The notes under the pieces are model-generated. The model was not told the DNA's origin, searched no databases, and saw only the letters and a program-made list of their open reading frames with translations. Positions 8,381 through 17,980 of a stretch of 53,225 bases of DNA are shown piece after piece; position 1 is the first letter of the stretch, and the number at the start of each line of letters is the position of its first letter. The DNA is from Bacteroidia bacterium (GTDB lineage: Bacteria > Bacteroidota > Bacteroidia > SpSt-205), in contig JANXAJ010000012.1 in assembly GCA_025062295.1 (NCBI GenBank), positions 1 to 53,225 of the forward strand. Direction: 5' to 3'. The translations under genes and the position numbers were made by a program.

Positions 8381-11300
8381 TCAGAAATTATTAAGGTCTA
8401 TTTGCGGCATAATAGCGAAAAACTTGATAACCTTCTCTCCGACGCCGGGCACATCCACATGGATGATATACACTCCGCTAGCGATAGGCACGCCGTAGTC
8501 ATTCTTTAGGTCCCATTCAATATAAGACTCCTCGGAGTCCTTTCGGAAAGTCCGTACAAGAACCCCATTCAAAGTGAAAATTCGGACAGTACAGCGAGGA
8601 GGTAAATTTGTGATTTTAGCCCGGGTGTCAATTTGACTGATTTCATATCGTCCTCGTCCGACGCCTGAGCGCCCGTAGAAGGGATTCGGAACAATTCGAA
8701 TGAGATTTAGAGCTTCTTTTGCAGTGGAGACATCACCGACGCGCGCAGCCAGCTCGCGAGTGGAAAAAGCAAAGGAGGGCGACTCCCCATTCGGGCCTCG
8801 CCGATAAGATTTATTCACACCGATAGTAATGCGAACCTCCGTTGGAATATCCTTATAATGACGAAACTCATATTGGGGACCTGTTACTCGAGCCAATGTA
8901 GCCCATGCCACATACTTATAAAAAGAGTCTATCCGAACTACACCCCCACCTGGCTTGTTGAAACGAAGTCCCGCTTCTCCTACAGTTGTAAAGTTGAGGG
9001 GAGGATTGTCCCCCACACAGAGCCACTCAGCAAATTTCGCACACTCATCATATGGATAGGTCGTCACCAAAATCCAATGACGCCCCCCAAAGGCATTACT
9101 ACCTGTTCCGAGAGTAGAAGTAGGATTGAAAAGCATATCATCGCCATTATCCCCTCTAAACCAGGAAGCCTCCGCAAAGAGGATATTGACCCGTTCCCCT
9201 GTCTCTAAGTTGATGGCATACCCCGGGAACCAGCTGAACCCTTGAGAAGCAACAGAGAGAGGCTGATTGCGATAAGCCAGCGTGTCGCCTTGAATTACAT
9301 CCCGACTAAGACGCCATTTCGCTACTCTGGGGGACCCAGCTCCTACTAATCGTCCCAAGCTCGTAGAGGGCGAAGATTCCAAGACCAGACACTTGGACCA
9401 CTTAGAGCGGTCGGGTGTAATCACAATCTGCATACTGGGAAGGCGAGAAAGTACAATTGCCTCGGTAGGAATAGCGCCGTACAGCGGAGCATCACCCGCA
9501 CATGCCCCGCCACAAAAGCCAATCCCAAATCCTAAAAGATCCGGTCGCCTTTCCGAAAGAGGAGTCAAGAGAGGAAAAGGCACCCATCCCTGTGATGTAG
9601 AGTCCTGATAATACACCCGAGCATGGCCGTCATAGAAGTAAAACCATGGCAGCGAGGCAGAAGGAGCAATAGGGAAGTCCGCCACTCCTCTTTCGCGTCG
9701 ACGAGCCGAACGAAGGGTAATCTGACATCCACGCTCATAATCCTGGACAGGCTGGAGCAGATCCGCATTCTCATAGGTCGGCTTGAGCTCTCCACCCTCC
9801 AAAAGCCCTGGACCCCGAGCCCATCCAAACTGCTCCATCGAGAAAAACGACAGCCAGGGCTTTGTCGGGTCAGCATACTCTATTTCTACCCCTATAAGGC
9901 CATTCCGAACATCCTGAATGAAGTAATAATAGGCAAAATTCGCCGTGTCCCTCTCTACCTCACATATCCATGGATAAGCTGAACGCGCCAGCACCCGACT
10001 TGGACTCCCATAAAAAGAACCATCAATCCCTGGATCAATCGCTTGACGAACCGAAATGGCAATCCCATGTCCTGGAATAATCCTCTCTGTGCCATTATGA
10101 TATCGTTCTAAGAGGAACTCTAGAGTATTCCGCTGATAGTCCCATCGCCTCTCTGAAATGGGAGCCCATGAAGTATAAAGCAGCTCTTCAGGGGTTCCAC
10201 TCCCTGCTGGTCGCCCATACAGCTCCCACTCTTTCACAAGAATAGTCGGTTCCAAGCCAGAAATAACCTGGCGAACAGTGGTATCTAAGTTGATCACAAG
10301 CCGATACTCATACGATTTGACCTGTTTTGGATCTATTACTCGGACCTTGACAGGCCCAAAGCCAGCCATATACTGGAGAGGCTCACTCCGATAGGGCGAA
10401 ACAAGAGCCTGCTGTTCAGCCTCTGGGGTCAGCCGAAGAAAATTCCCCCCATTCCCTTGACCACTAAGCCGCCGCACCGATACACCATCCCCATATGCAC
10501 TATTCAGTACTGTCCCACCGCTTCGCATCGTCGGCTTATGAGGGATAGCTTCATACCGCCTGACATTATTGCGACCTAATAAAAACTTTCGGTTATTCAA
10601 GGAATCCCCATTATAAGCATAAGCAACAATCATAAAGTAGTACCTCTGATAATTCTTGAGCCGCGGATCAGTTCCTTCAGCAAACTTATCCTCAGTCACA
10701 CGGATTGAATAAAATAGACCTTGATCAGCGCCATTCACCATTACCTTATCCACTATCAAAGGTTCAGGTTGTCCAGGTAGGGCTGTCTTTTCTCGGTTGA
10801 CGATAGCAGTGATTCCATTCTTGATATCACATTGAGCGATAAGGGCAGCTCGGGTGGGATCTTGAAGATCCGCTTCTGAGACCCGAGCGTCACGCAACTG
10901 ATAAATGAGGTATCCTTCAAATCGGTAAGTAGAATCGCGTGCACCCAAAGATTTGAGGACAGGGTCAACTTGGCTATAATTTTCAAAGTAGTTATTGGAA
11001 AGTGGATTTTTATACCGCCAGCTCAGGATGAGTTCCTGATCTAATTCTACGATTTCAAGATCAGGGGCATCAGGTCCATCTACTAATTGGAAATTATTGT
11101 CAAACAGGGCTTGGGCCACATCATCCGCCTGATAGAGAAGGCAGACAGAGCCAATGCGTCCGTCGCCGCCGGGTCCGTAGATGCCGTTGATATCGCGAGC
11201 CCACGGCACCCCAATAATGATATCATTCACAGCTCCAGGCTGAAGGACAAAAGGACCTGCTGACTGAAGGTATCGGCGATCAAACGGGCTATTCCCTGCT

Positions 11301-12568
11301 GTAGCCTCATCCCATCCTGCTGCTGGCGGAGAAAAAGGGCAGCGAGCCACCGCATCGGCTCCACCCGGATGGCCGGTGTAAATAAAATTCGTTGGACCCC
11401 CAAGCCCACCATATCCATTCCTATTATTTGCTATTAGGGGCGAACCGTCTTTCCAAATAGAGCGCATGTAGTTGTAGTAGTGGATCGCATTAGTAGGGTT
11501 CCCCCGCACACTAAAGTCATTCTCATAATACATGAAGTTGGTCATCTTGAGCCGATTGCCGTTTTCATCCTTTGGACCTTGGAAGAAGTCTGTCCCAATC
11601 GCAGGAGGGTTTAAGCCATATCCAGGCCCAGAAGGGTCATCAAAAGGATCACCATTATAGCAATATCCTAAGCCCCTGCTCGTATCACACCCTACATAAT
11701 CATCACTATACATCCCTAAATCCGCATCTACCCACACCGCCATATAAGCATCTCGCAGGGCTAAACTCCCTCGGTTGATGATGCGGTACTTATAAAAGGT
11801 CATATCATTCACTTGATCAGTAGTGGCGAAAGCAAAAGCCATCGCTTGGACTTCCAAGCCAATGGGAGGCGCCCCAGTCTCCGTATGTACATTCCCTTTA
11901 TCGTTATAGACCCACCAGATGGCCATGTCACCCAGCACATCAGGGTAGTCCCCCGCCGCTGGCGTATAATCCCCATCATTATTCACATCTACGAAGGGGG
12001 CTAAAGTACGCTCAAACCCTGGGGTAGGATTAATTGCAGGCCAGCTTACGATATTAGGAAACTCCCCCAGGTTAAGGTTTTGAGGATTCGTCTGAAAAGC
12101 AGAGCGGAAAGCGTTGATTTCTTTTCGGGTGATAACAAAGTGACGATCCCACTGCTGACAGGTGTTTTCATCGGTTGTTCCTTGGAGAGAGAGGGGACCC
12201 GCAAAGTAGTCAATTCCGCTTTGGCGATAGGTCTGAGCAGCAAGACGCAGGCGCCCAGCTGCATCCAGCCCCCCGACCCACACCGCACTGGCAAACATAG
12301 AGTGAACCGCTGGCACGCCAGGAGGCACCTTGGGGATTTCGTATCGGGGCGCGCTTACCAGATCCCACCACATATCTCCGCCATTGTGGATAAGACATCT
12401 GACATTACTGATGTCCAATTGCACGCTGGAAGTCGGCGCTGTACAAGTGCTGGCTGTACGAGGCGCTATCCGCCGTTCTACCGACCCCAAAATCTGCTTG
12501 CTCCATCCGATACCCAATCCAGCCCCTATCACCCATAGCATGGAAAAAGTCCGCATTCTTCTTTGCAT
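8381..12568 (-). CDS. Large secreted protein with T9SS C-terminal sorting domain
   Basis: A 1395-residue exported protein. An N-terminal hydrophobic signal (about residues 5-22) is followed by SNVRCLIHNGGDMWWD and FASAVWVGGLDAAGRLRLAA, blocks found near the N-terminus of large Bacteroidota surface proteins. A calcium-binding-like DVNNDGDYTPAAGDYP lies near residue 194. The C-terminal ~90 residues (IVPNPFYG.., ITNLPPRCTVRIFTLNG, ASGVYIIHVDVPGVGEK, ending DLNNF) form a type A T9SS sorting domain. No catalytic domain is recognisable; adhesion or surface coat are possible roles. It is flanked by a TonB receptor (12 nt upstream) and a PorV-like protein (2 nt downstream). Confidence 0.82.
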   Translation of the reverse strand: MQRRMRTFSMLWVIGAGLGIGWSKQILGSVERRIAPRTASTCTAPTSSVQLDISNVRCLIHNGGDMWWDLVSAPRYEIPKVPPGVPAVHSMFASAVWVGGLDAAGRLRLAAQTYRQSGIDYFAGPLSLQGTTDENTCQQWDRHFVITRKEINAFRSAFQTNPQNLNLGEFPNIVSWPAINPTPGFERTLAPFVDVNNDGDYTPAAGDYPDVLGDMAIWWVYNDKGNVHTETGAPPIGLEVQAMAFAFATTDQVNDMTFYKYRIINRGSLALRDAYMAVWVDADLGMYSDDYVGCDTSRGLGYCYNGDPFDDPSGPGYGLNPPAIGTDFFQGPKDENGNRLKMTNFMYYENDFSVRGNPTNAIHYYNYMRSIWKDGSPLIANNRNGYGGLGGPTNFIYTGHPGGADAVARCPFSPPAAGWDEATAGNSPFDRRYLQSAGPFVLQPGAVNDIIIGVPWARDINGIYGPGGDGRIGSVCLLYQADDVAQALFDNNFQLVDGPDAPDLEIVELDQELILSWRYKNPLSNNYFENYSQVDPVLKSLGARDSTYRFEGYLIYQLRDARVSEADLQDPTRAALIAQCDIKNGITAIVNREKTALPGQPEPLIVDKVMVNGADQGLFYSIRVTEDKFAEGTDPRLKNYQRYYFMIVAYAYNGDSLNNRKFLLGRNNVRRYEAIPHKPTMRSGGTVLNSAYGDGVSVRRLSGQGNGGNFLRLTPEAEQQALVSPYRSEPLQYMAGFGPVKVRVIDPKQVKSYEYRLVINLDTTVRQVISGLEPTILVKEWELYGRPAGSGTPEELLYTSWAPISERRWDYQRNTLEFLLERYHNGTERIIPGHGIAISVRQAIDPGIDGSFYGSPSRVLARSAYPWICEVERDTANFAYYYFIQDVRNGLIGVEIEYADPTKPWLSFFSMEQFGWARGPGLLEGGELKPTYENADLLQPVQDYERGCQITLRSARRRERGVADFPIAPSASLPWFYFYDGHARVYYQDSTSQGWVPFPLLTPLSERRPDLLGFGIGFCGGACAGDAPLYGAIPTEAIVLSRLPSMQIVITPDRSKWSKCLVLESSPSTSLGRLVGAGSPRVAKWRLSRDVIQGDTLAYRNQPLSVASQGFSWFPGYAINLETGERVNILFAEASWFRGDNGDDMLFNPTSTLGTGSNAFGGRHWILVTTYPYDECAKFAEWLCVGDNPPLNFTTVGEAGLRFNKPGGGVVRIDSFYKYVAWATLARVTGPQYEFRHYKDIPTEVRITIGVNKSYRRGPNGESPSFAFSTRELAARVGDVSTAKEALNLIRIVPNPFYGRSGVGRGRYEISQIDTRAKITNLPPRCTVRIFTLNGVLVRTFRKDSEESYIEWDLKNDYGVPIASGVYIIHVDVPGVGEKVIKFFAIMPQIDLNNF

Positions 12569-12580
12569 AGGACTTATAAT

Positions 12581-15500
12581 TTAGAAGTTGAAAAGCATGC
12601 CAAGCCGAATCCGAAGAGGAGCCCCTAAAAGACCTGGATTTCGCTCCTTGAGTCGATAAAGAAATTCAAAAGTCTCCCTAGAGTATTGACTTGCCGCCAA
12701 CTGCTGTCCAACCGGAGACTGAATATACCCACTGTCATCTGGCAGTCCAGTATATGGATAGACGCCTATCACATTTCTCTGATTGAAAGCGTTCAAAAAG
12801 ATAACATACAGATTCAGAATTGACTGCTTGTCTTCGCCTCTTCGGATAATAAAATCTCTATCCACCCGAATATCAAAGCGGTTATACCATGGCAAGTTGT
12901 TTCCAAATGGCTGCCCGCTAATCAGACTGACAGGATTGACCCCAAATTGTACATCCGCAGGGTTCGGTAGAATATAGCGAGTATAAGGACGACCCGAACC
13001 AAGATTATAGGTGATGTTGATTCCTGCTCCCTTGAGTGGATAAATCACTCGCTCTCCCAGCCGAACAGCTGGTCCTTTGACGCCTCGCTCCAGAAATCGT
13101 ATATCAGCCACTCCTGTGAAAGTATGTCGCTGATCAAAAGAGAGCGGAAGGAGGGAGCGAAAGACATTGAACCCCTCTATGCTCCCGATAATCCCACGGT
13201 TAGATGTAGGTGATGAACCTGTCCCCTGTGCATATTGCAGGGTATAAGCAAACCGAAGCTCTAATACCCCTATCCGACGAATATCTACATCTACATTTAT
13301 CCCCTTGACAGTGGCAAAGTCCAAGTTTTCAAAAGCAGTATAGCTCACTGGATAGGCTCCTAAGAAGAAGAAGCTTTGAACAAGATTCCGCATCTCCCGA
13401 TAGTAGCCAGAGATAGAGAGCGCAATATTTTGAGTCAGAAGCTGCTTGAAGCCCACCTCAAAATCAATTGTTTGTTCAGGACGCAGGGCTGGATTAGCTT
13501 GCTGAAGTGTCGCATTTTGCAGAATAAAAAGCCAATCCACGAATTGAGCGACCTGTCCAGCTCTAGGCCGCTGAGTGAGCACATCATAGTGAGCAAAGAA
13601 TGTCGCTTCATCCGAGATGGGGAAGGAGAAAGAAATGCGTGGCATGATATTGATCTGAGGCCGATAGTCCTCAAAGGCTTCATAGGTGAGGGTATCCTGC
13701 TTGAGGTGAGGCAAAGCTCTCCCTCCAGAGGCTCGAGTAATAGCCAGAGCGCTCGTAGGATTTCCATTCGCATCATACCAGACATTCCCACTCCGAAAGC
13801 CTATGATGCGGGTTGGATTGAGCGCATTATCCACATAAGCCACCCAATCCCCTCCCACCCCCTGCGGTAGCTCCACACCTAAAATCCTTGCAGTCTCCTG
13901 TGCCCGATAAAACGGACGAATAATATAGGGGTCCTTAAGAATTGGGATATTCGCATCAAAGCGATCCACTCGGACCCCTATGTTGAAAAACATTCTGTCA
14001 AACTCAAACTTGTCTTGCGCATACAGAGCCACGTATGTCGGAGAAAAAGCATTCTGAGGACGATTCTGTGTATCAGAGAAAAACCGTTCAGGCGCCACTC
14101 GGCGAGCCCTTTTTCCCCATGGGGTGTAACCTTGATAAAACACCGCTGGGTTTCCCCCTGCAAAAAGGTCTTGAATATCAAACATGTCAATATCAAAGAA
14201 AGAGGGATCCATCGCATCTGGCTCTATAAGGTCTAGCCCATCCACTGGCAGTCCAAGCTTCTCTCGCATCTTTCTATCAAAGTGGCTCTGCTGGTCTGCT
14301 TGGTACAGACGCCGATACCGAATCGTATCGCCAGAAAAAATGCGCGAGGACCGATCCAGCTCCTGTAAATGGCGATTCGCATACAGCCGCATAAGCTGCC
14401 ACAGGTATCCTGCCGATACACCGTAAAACCGACTATACCTCTGATCAAACTCAAATCCAGCCTTCAGGTTATGACGCCCCAATTCCACCGCCGCCTGACC
14501 CGTAATCCGAAACATTTCACCATCACTAAATGAAGCCCCCGTAGCAGGTGGATAACCCTGACCAAAGTAAAGATTGTAAATTAGGGTCTGAGCCCCGAGA
14601 ATCCCATTCACATTCCCCCCTAACTGAAGAAGGTCTATAAAGTTCCGAACCCTAGAACTTGGCTCTATGCTAAGGGTGAGAGGATTGAAAAGTAGGCGCG
14701 GATTCTGGCGAAGATAGTTGTAAATGTATGTGTTATAGTTTGCCAAAGTAGGATAAGAGCTGTTAGATGGATCAAAGATATACTCATTTTCTACAAAACC
14801 CAATGATTCATATACAGGAAGGTTGCCATCGGAAAGGGTAGGAACCAGCAATTCTGCATACTTCGTCTGAAAGCGTCCAATATGAGTATAATAGAACCAG
14901 TTCAACTGATACTGATCATCAACTGTACGGGTGGTGTTTCTAGTGAAGTCAAACTGGAGGGTGTAGAAAAAGTTTCTCAATACACTTCCTGTATCTCCAG
15001 GGAAAGATTGCTGAAGGCGAACAAAGGAACGGACGGTTCGGAAATAGGTAACGGCTGCTGTTTCATATGCGAGCAGGGACCGAGAGAGGGACCAAGAAAC
15101 AGTTCTGGAGTCTTCGCCATTAAGACCAAATTTGAGAAATGCATTTTCACCTAGACGAAGGTCCATCCGTAAATTCGCTCTCAATTGTCTGAGCGGAGCA
15201 CCCTGCCGATAAGGAATGCGCTCAATCTGATCGGGTCGAATAAAGTTTGCCCGATTCACAAAGAAAGCCTGTCCCGTCCCAAAAGGCTGGAGTGGGGTCG
15301 CCTTCAAGTCCTCTAAGACCTCGGGCTTGACCCGATAGACCCCCCCATAAGGTGGACCATAATCCCGTTCATGCTGAAATTCCGTGCTAAAGGCATATCC
15401 TAAGATAGGTATCTTCAAACCATCTTCTCGCGTTCGAGAGAAAATTGGTCCGGAAGCATTGAAGGCAAAGAGATTGAAGCGATAGGGATCCGTGAATTGA

Positions 15501-16216
15501 CTGGACTGAATCTCTCCCCCGAAAGTGTGAAAGCCGCTCGGCGCCCCTGTTGTGATCTGGACTACGCCTCCCATCACATCTCCAAACTCAGCCGGTATGC
15601 CACCCGTATAAATAGAAAGCTGAGAAATTCCTCGCTGCGGCATCCCTAAAATCCCAACCACTCGAACTCCATCTATGAAGTATTGGGTTGCATCCGAACG
15701 AGCTCCACGAACGAAAACAGACCCACCATCATCCGCTTGATAAACCCCTGCCGATGTAGCTAAAAAAGTAGTAACATTTCGAGTCCCCATCTTCTGAATC
15801 TGCTCCAGGGTAATAGTTTTGCCCGTTACTGTTTCATCTTTTTCAAATAACGGGACTTTATAATCCACGATGACTTGCGTCTCCGCTTCTACACTGGATT
15901 CCATATTGATGTCTAATACAATCGTGCGATTGGGGGTAACAACAACCCCGCTCACAGTGAAATTCTTACCTGCATAGCTCGCCCTGACATCGTAGGTACC
16001 AGGAGACACTGGAGCGATACTGTATTCCCCATTCTCGTTTGTATTAGCACCTCCTTTTACAACCCCATTCTGAAGGATGACGACAGTTGCGAAAGCTAAC
16101 GGCTCTTTGGTAATCTTATCTCGGACTACCCCTCGGATTTTTCCCGCATCTTGCTGGGCAAAGGCTATGGTGAGCCATCCTAAAAGCATCAATCCTTTTC
16201 CTATCCCTGCTCGCAT
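12581..16216 (-). CDS. TonB-dependent outer-membrane receptor with carboxypeptidase-regulatory domain
   Basis: A 1211-residue receptor. The signal peptide ends near IAFAQQ. A carboxypeptidase-regulatory-like beta-sandwich follows (about residues 27-105: IRGVVRDKITKEPLAFATV.., ENGEYSIAPVSPGTYDV), then a plug domain (about 125-235, SVFVRGARSDATQYFIDGV) and a large beta-barrel ending in LRIRLGMLFNF with a terminal aromatic, as outer-membrane barrels do. Such receptors import large substrates with TonB/ExbBD energy; the ligand is unknown and no SusD partner is adjacent. I use the ATG at 16216; the frame extends to a TTG two codons upstream. A TATATTTG box at 16239-16246 lies 22 nt before the ATG. 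First gene of the TonB-T9SS-PorV operon. Confidence 0.9.
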   Translation of the reverse strand: MRAGIGKGLMLLGWLTIAFAQQDAGKIRGVVRDKITKEPLAFATVVILQNGVVKGGANTNENGEYSIAPVSPGTYDVRASYAGKNFTVSGVVVTPNRTIVLDINMESSVEAETQVIVDYKVPLFEKDETVTGKTITLEQIQKMGTRNVTTFLATSAGVYQADDGGSVFVRGARSDATQYFIDGVRVVGILGMPQRGISQLSIYTGGIPAEFGDVMGGVVQITTGAPSGFHTFGGEIQSSQFTDPYRFNLFAFNASGPIFSRTREDGLKIPILGYAFSTEFQHERDYGPPYGGVYRVKPEVLEDLKATPLQPFGTGQAFFVNRANFIRPDQIERIPYRQGAPLRQLRANLRMDLRLGENAFLKFGLNGEDSRTVSWSLSRSLLAYETAAVTYFRTVRSFVRLQQSFPGDTGSVLRNFFYTLQFDFTRNTTRTVDDQYQLNWFYYTHIGRFQTKYAELLVPTLSDGNLPVYESLGFVENEYIFDPSNSSYPTLANYNTYIYNYLRQNPRLLFNPLTLSIEPSSRVRNFIDLLQLGGNVNGILGAQTLIYNLYFGQGYPPATGASFSDGEMFRITGQAAVELGRHNLKAGFEFDQRYSRFYGVSAGYLWQLMRLYANRHLQELDRSSRIFSGDTIRYRRLYQADQQSHFDRKMREKLGLPVDGLDLIEPDAMDPSFFDIDMFDIQDLFAGGNPAVFYQGYTPWGKRARRVAPERFFSDTQNRPQNAFSPTYVALYAQDKFEFDRMFFNIGVRVDRFDANIPILKDPYIIRPFYRAQETARILGVELPQGVGGDWVAYVDNALNPTRIIGFRSGNVWYDANGNPTSALAITRASGGRALPHLKQDTLTYEAFEDYRPQINIMPRISFSFPISDEATFFAHYDVLTQRPRAGQVAQFVDWLFILQNATLQQANPALRPEQTIDFEVGFKQLLTQNIALSISGYYREMRNLVQSFFFLGAYPVSYTAFENLDFATVKGINVDVDIRRIGVLELRFAYTLQYAQGTGSSPTSNRGIIGSIEGFNVFRSLLPLSFDQRHTFTGVADIRFLERGVKGPAVRLGERVIYPLKGAGINITYNLGSGRPYTRYILPNPADVQFGVNPVSLISGQPFGNNLPWYNRFDIRVDRDFIIRRGEDKQSILNLYVIFLNAFNQRNVIGVYPYTGLPDDSGYIQSPVGQQLAASQYSRETFEFLYRLKERNPGLLGAPLRIRLGMLFNF

Positions 16217-16238
16217 ATACAAGGACGTTTACAGCAGA

Positions 16239-16267
16239 CAAATATAGTGCAAACAGCATATTTACAA
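16239..16267 (-). promoter_or_regulatory. Promoter of the TonB receptor operon
   Basis: On the minus strand TTG, 18 nt, then TATATTTG (16246-16239) match the Bacteroidota -33/-7 pattern. The -7 box ends 22 nt before the ATG, so this operon should have a short leader, unlike the leaderless genes in the window. Confidence 0.6.
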
Positions 16268-16299
16268 GGGTGCCTTCCCTTCTGAGGGAAAGGTCAGCG

Positions 16300-16314
16300 T
16301 ATCTTTGCTCAATG
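16300..16314 (+). promoter_or_regulatory. -7 box and leaderless start of lipoamide dehydrogenase gene
   Basis: TATCTTTG (16300-16307), 4 nt, then ATG at 16312. With a transcription start 4-6 nt after the box the message would begin at or next to the start codon. Confidence 0.7.
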
Positions 16315-17700
16315 GAGAAGCATGTGATTGTGATTGGGGGGGGGCCGGGCGGCTATGTGGCAGCTATTCGAGCAAGTCAATTAGGCTTTAAGACCCAGCT
16401 CATAGAACGGGAACAGCTTGGCGGCGTTTGCCTCAACTGGGGCTGCATCCCCACAAAAGCTCTCCTTAAGTCCGCCGAAGTGCTGGAATACCTCTTAAAT
16501 GCTGAAAGCTACGGTTTCCGTATCGGCGAACCTCATGTGGATTTTTCAGGGATTATTGCCCGTAGTCGCAGTATAGCAGAGAAAATGAGTCGGGGAATAG
16601 ATTTCCTCATGCGGAAGAATAAAATAGAAGTTATAAAGGGCACTGCTCGCCTCGTCCCTGGCCCAAAGGTGGAGGTAACTCTGCCAGATGGCAGCCGTAC
16701 CCTTTTGGAAGCGCCTCACATCATCTTAGCCACGGGGGGGCGCCCCGCCAACCTTCCCCACATCCAGATAGATGGACGCCTCGTTATCGGCTACCGAGAG
16801 GCTATGACCCTCCCCAAACAGCCTAACACCCTCCTCGTCATTGGCGCAGGAGCTATCGGAGTGGAATTTAGCTATTTCTATCATACCTTAGGCACGAAGG
16901 TAACCCTCGTAGAGGCCCTGCCTCACATCCTCCCGCGCGAGGATGAAGAAATAAGCCGTGAGCTTGAAAAGATTTACCGCAAAAAAGGTCTGACTATCCT
17001 CACAAGCACGCAAGTTACTGAACTCCAAAAGACCAAAAAAGGCATCAAAGCCACTCTGCAGACCCCTAAAGAACTTCTGCAGGTAGAGGCAGAGGTTGCC
17101 CTTTTAGCAGTAGGGATTACACCAAACACAGACGGAATTGGCTTAGAGGAGGTTGGTATCAAGCTGGAGAGAGGACGCGTCGTAGTGGATGAGTTCTACC
17201 GAACCACCCAACCAGGAATATATGCGATTGGAGACATTTTGCCCACTCCTGCCCTTGCTCACGTGGCTTCCCTTGAAGGCATCATCTGTGTGGAAAAAAT
17301 TGCTGGACTTGATCCAGAACCGCTGGATTACAGCATAGTGCCAAGTTGTACCTACTGTCAGCCCGAAGTAGCTTCTATGGGCTTGACCGAAAAGGCTGCT
17401 CGCGAGAAAGGCTACAACATTCAAGTCGGTAAATTTCCCTACACAGCTTCGGGCAAAGCCTCAGCCAGCGGCAAAACTGAAGGCTTTGTCAAGCTTATCT
17501 TTGATGCTCAATATGGAGAACTCTTAGGAGCCCATATTCTCGGCGCAAATGCAACTGAAATGATAGGGGAGCTTGTAACGGCCCGACGATTAGAAACCAC
17601 TGGTCATATCTTATCTAAGACCATTCATCCTCACCCTACCCTTTCTGAAGCCATTATGGAAGCCGCCGCCGCTGCCTACGGTGAGGCTATCCACATTTAA
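16312..17700 (+). CDS. lpdA: Dihydrolipoamide dehydrogenase (E3)
   Basis: A 462-residue flavoprotein disulfide reductase that reoxidises dihydrolipoamide in pyruvate/2-oxoglutarate dehydrogenase and glycine cleavage complexes, reducing NAD. It has the FAD-binding IGGGPGGYVAA (residues 8-18), redox-active cysteines C40 and C45 in GGVCLNWGCIPTKAL, the NAD-binding IGAGAIGVEF, YAIGDILPTPALAHVA for the FAD ribityl, and the C-terminal HPHPTLSEAIMEAA that supplies the His-Glu active-site pair. The in-frame ATG at 16270 would add 14 residues, but the TATCTTTG box sits just before 16312, which also gives a normal N-terminus (MEKHVIVIGGG). It stands alone, followed by a separate small transcription unit. 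Confidence 0.94.
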   Translation: MEKHVIVIGGGPGGYVAAIRASQLGFKTQLIEREQLGGVCLNWGCIPTKALLKSAEVLEYLLNAESYGFRIGEPHVDFSGIIARSRSIAEKMSRGIDFLMRKNKIEVIKGTARLVPGPKVEVTLPDGSRTLLEAPHIILATGGRPANLPHIQIDGRLVIGYREAMTLPKQPNTLLVIGAGAIGVEFSYFYHTLGTKVTLVEALPHILPREDEEISRELEKIYRKKGLTILTSTQVTELQKTKKGIKATLQTPKELLQVEAEVALLAVGITPNTDGIGLEEVGIKLERGRVVVDEFYRTTQPGIYAIGDILPTPALAHVASLEGIICVEKIAGLDPEPLDYSIVPSCTYCQPEVASMGLTEKAAREKGYNIQVGKFPYTASGKASASGKTEGFVKLIFDAQYGELLGAHILGANATEMIGELVTARRLETTGHILSKTIHPHPTLSEAIMEAAAAAYGEAIHI

Positions 17701-17766
17701 TCCCCCATTCAGATGCCGATATATACCTCTCAAGCGTAAAAAACTTCCACTCCGTTGGATAAGAGA

Positions 17767-17799
17767 TTGCTTTTATCTTGCCAAAAATTTGTATATTTG
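17767..17799 (+). promoter_or_regulatory. Promoter of candidate small RNA
   Basis: TTG at 17767-17769, 22 nt, then TATATTTG at 17792-17799, an exact match to the TAnnTTTG box. It lies 92 nt after the lpdA stop and points to a transcript starting near 17804 with no gene downstream on that strand. Confidence 0.55.
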
Positions 17800-17803
17800 T
17801 AGA

Positions 17804-17862
17804 AGCCCAGCAGAGAGGCCCCCGGGTTGATTCCCTTCGGGTTGAGTCCCCGGGGGATTTTT
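17804..17862 (+). ncRNA. Candidate small RNA ending in an intrinsic terminator
   Basis: Predicted from a TAnnTTTG promoter box ending at 17799 and a strong GC hairpin with arms at 17819-17826 and 17849-17856 followed by five T residues (17858-17862). Between the arms is an imperfect tandem repeat, GGGTTGATTCCC (17824-17835) and GGGTTGAGTCCC (17839-17850), each able to fold on its own, so the long hairpin competes with two small ones. The transcript would be about 59 nt. It does not match an RNA family I recognise. A terminator for lpdA read-through is the main alternative; the separate promoter favours an independent RNA. Confidence 0.4.
17819..17862 (+). terminator. Intrinsic terminator
   Basis: Eight-base-pair arms CCCCCGGG and CCCGGGGG enclose a 22-nt loop, followed by ATTTTT. 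It would end the small transcript and also stop read-through from lpdA. Confidence 0.7.
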
Positions 17863-17980
17863 CATGTCCTTATGGTAAAGCTTAGCTCCGCGAAAGCCAG
17901 CGAAAAGCCCTCATTTAGGCTTGAGGTATGAAAGGAAGCCCATAAAGCCCTATTCCCTCCCCCCCTTACTTTCAAGCTCC
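17863..17980. other. Intergenic stretch between convergent units
   Basis: No gene is seen. A weak inverted repeat CCTCA/TGAGG (17909-17913 and 17922-17926) followed on the minus strand by a short T run could act as a terminator for the glycogen operon, but it is not strong. The right part is pyrimidine-rich. Confidence 0.3.

Noticed and set aside
8381-12568. The many plus-strand ORFs of 60-150 codons inside the large T9SS and TonB genes
   Set aside because: They lie antisense to genes with signal peptides and conserved C-terminal or barrel motifs and show no protein-family features.
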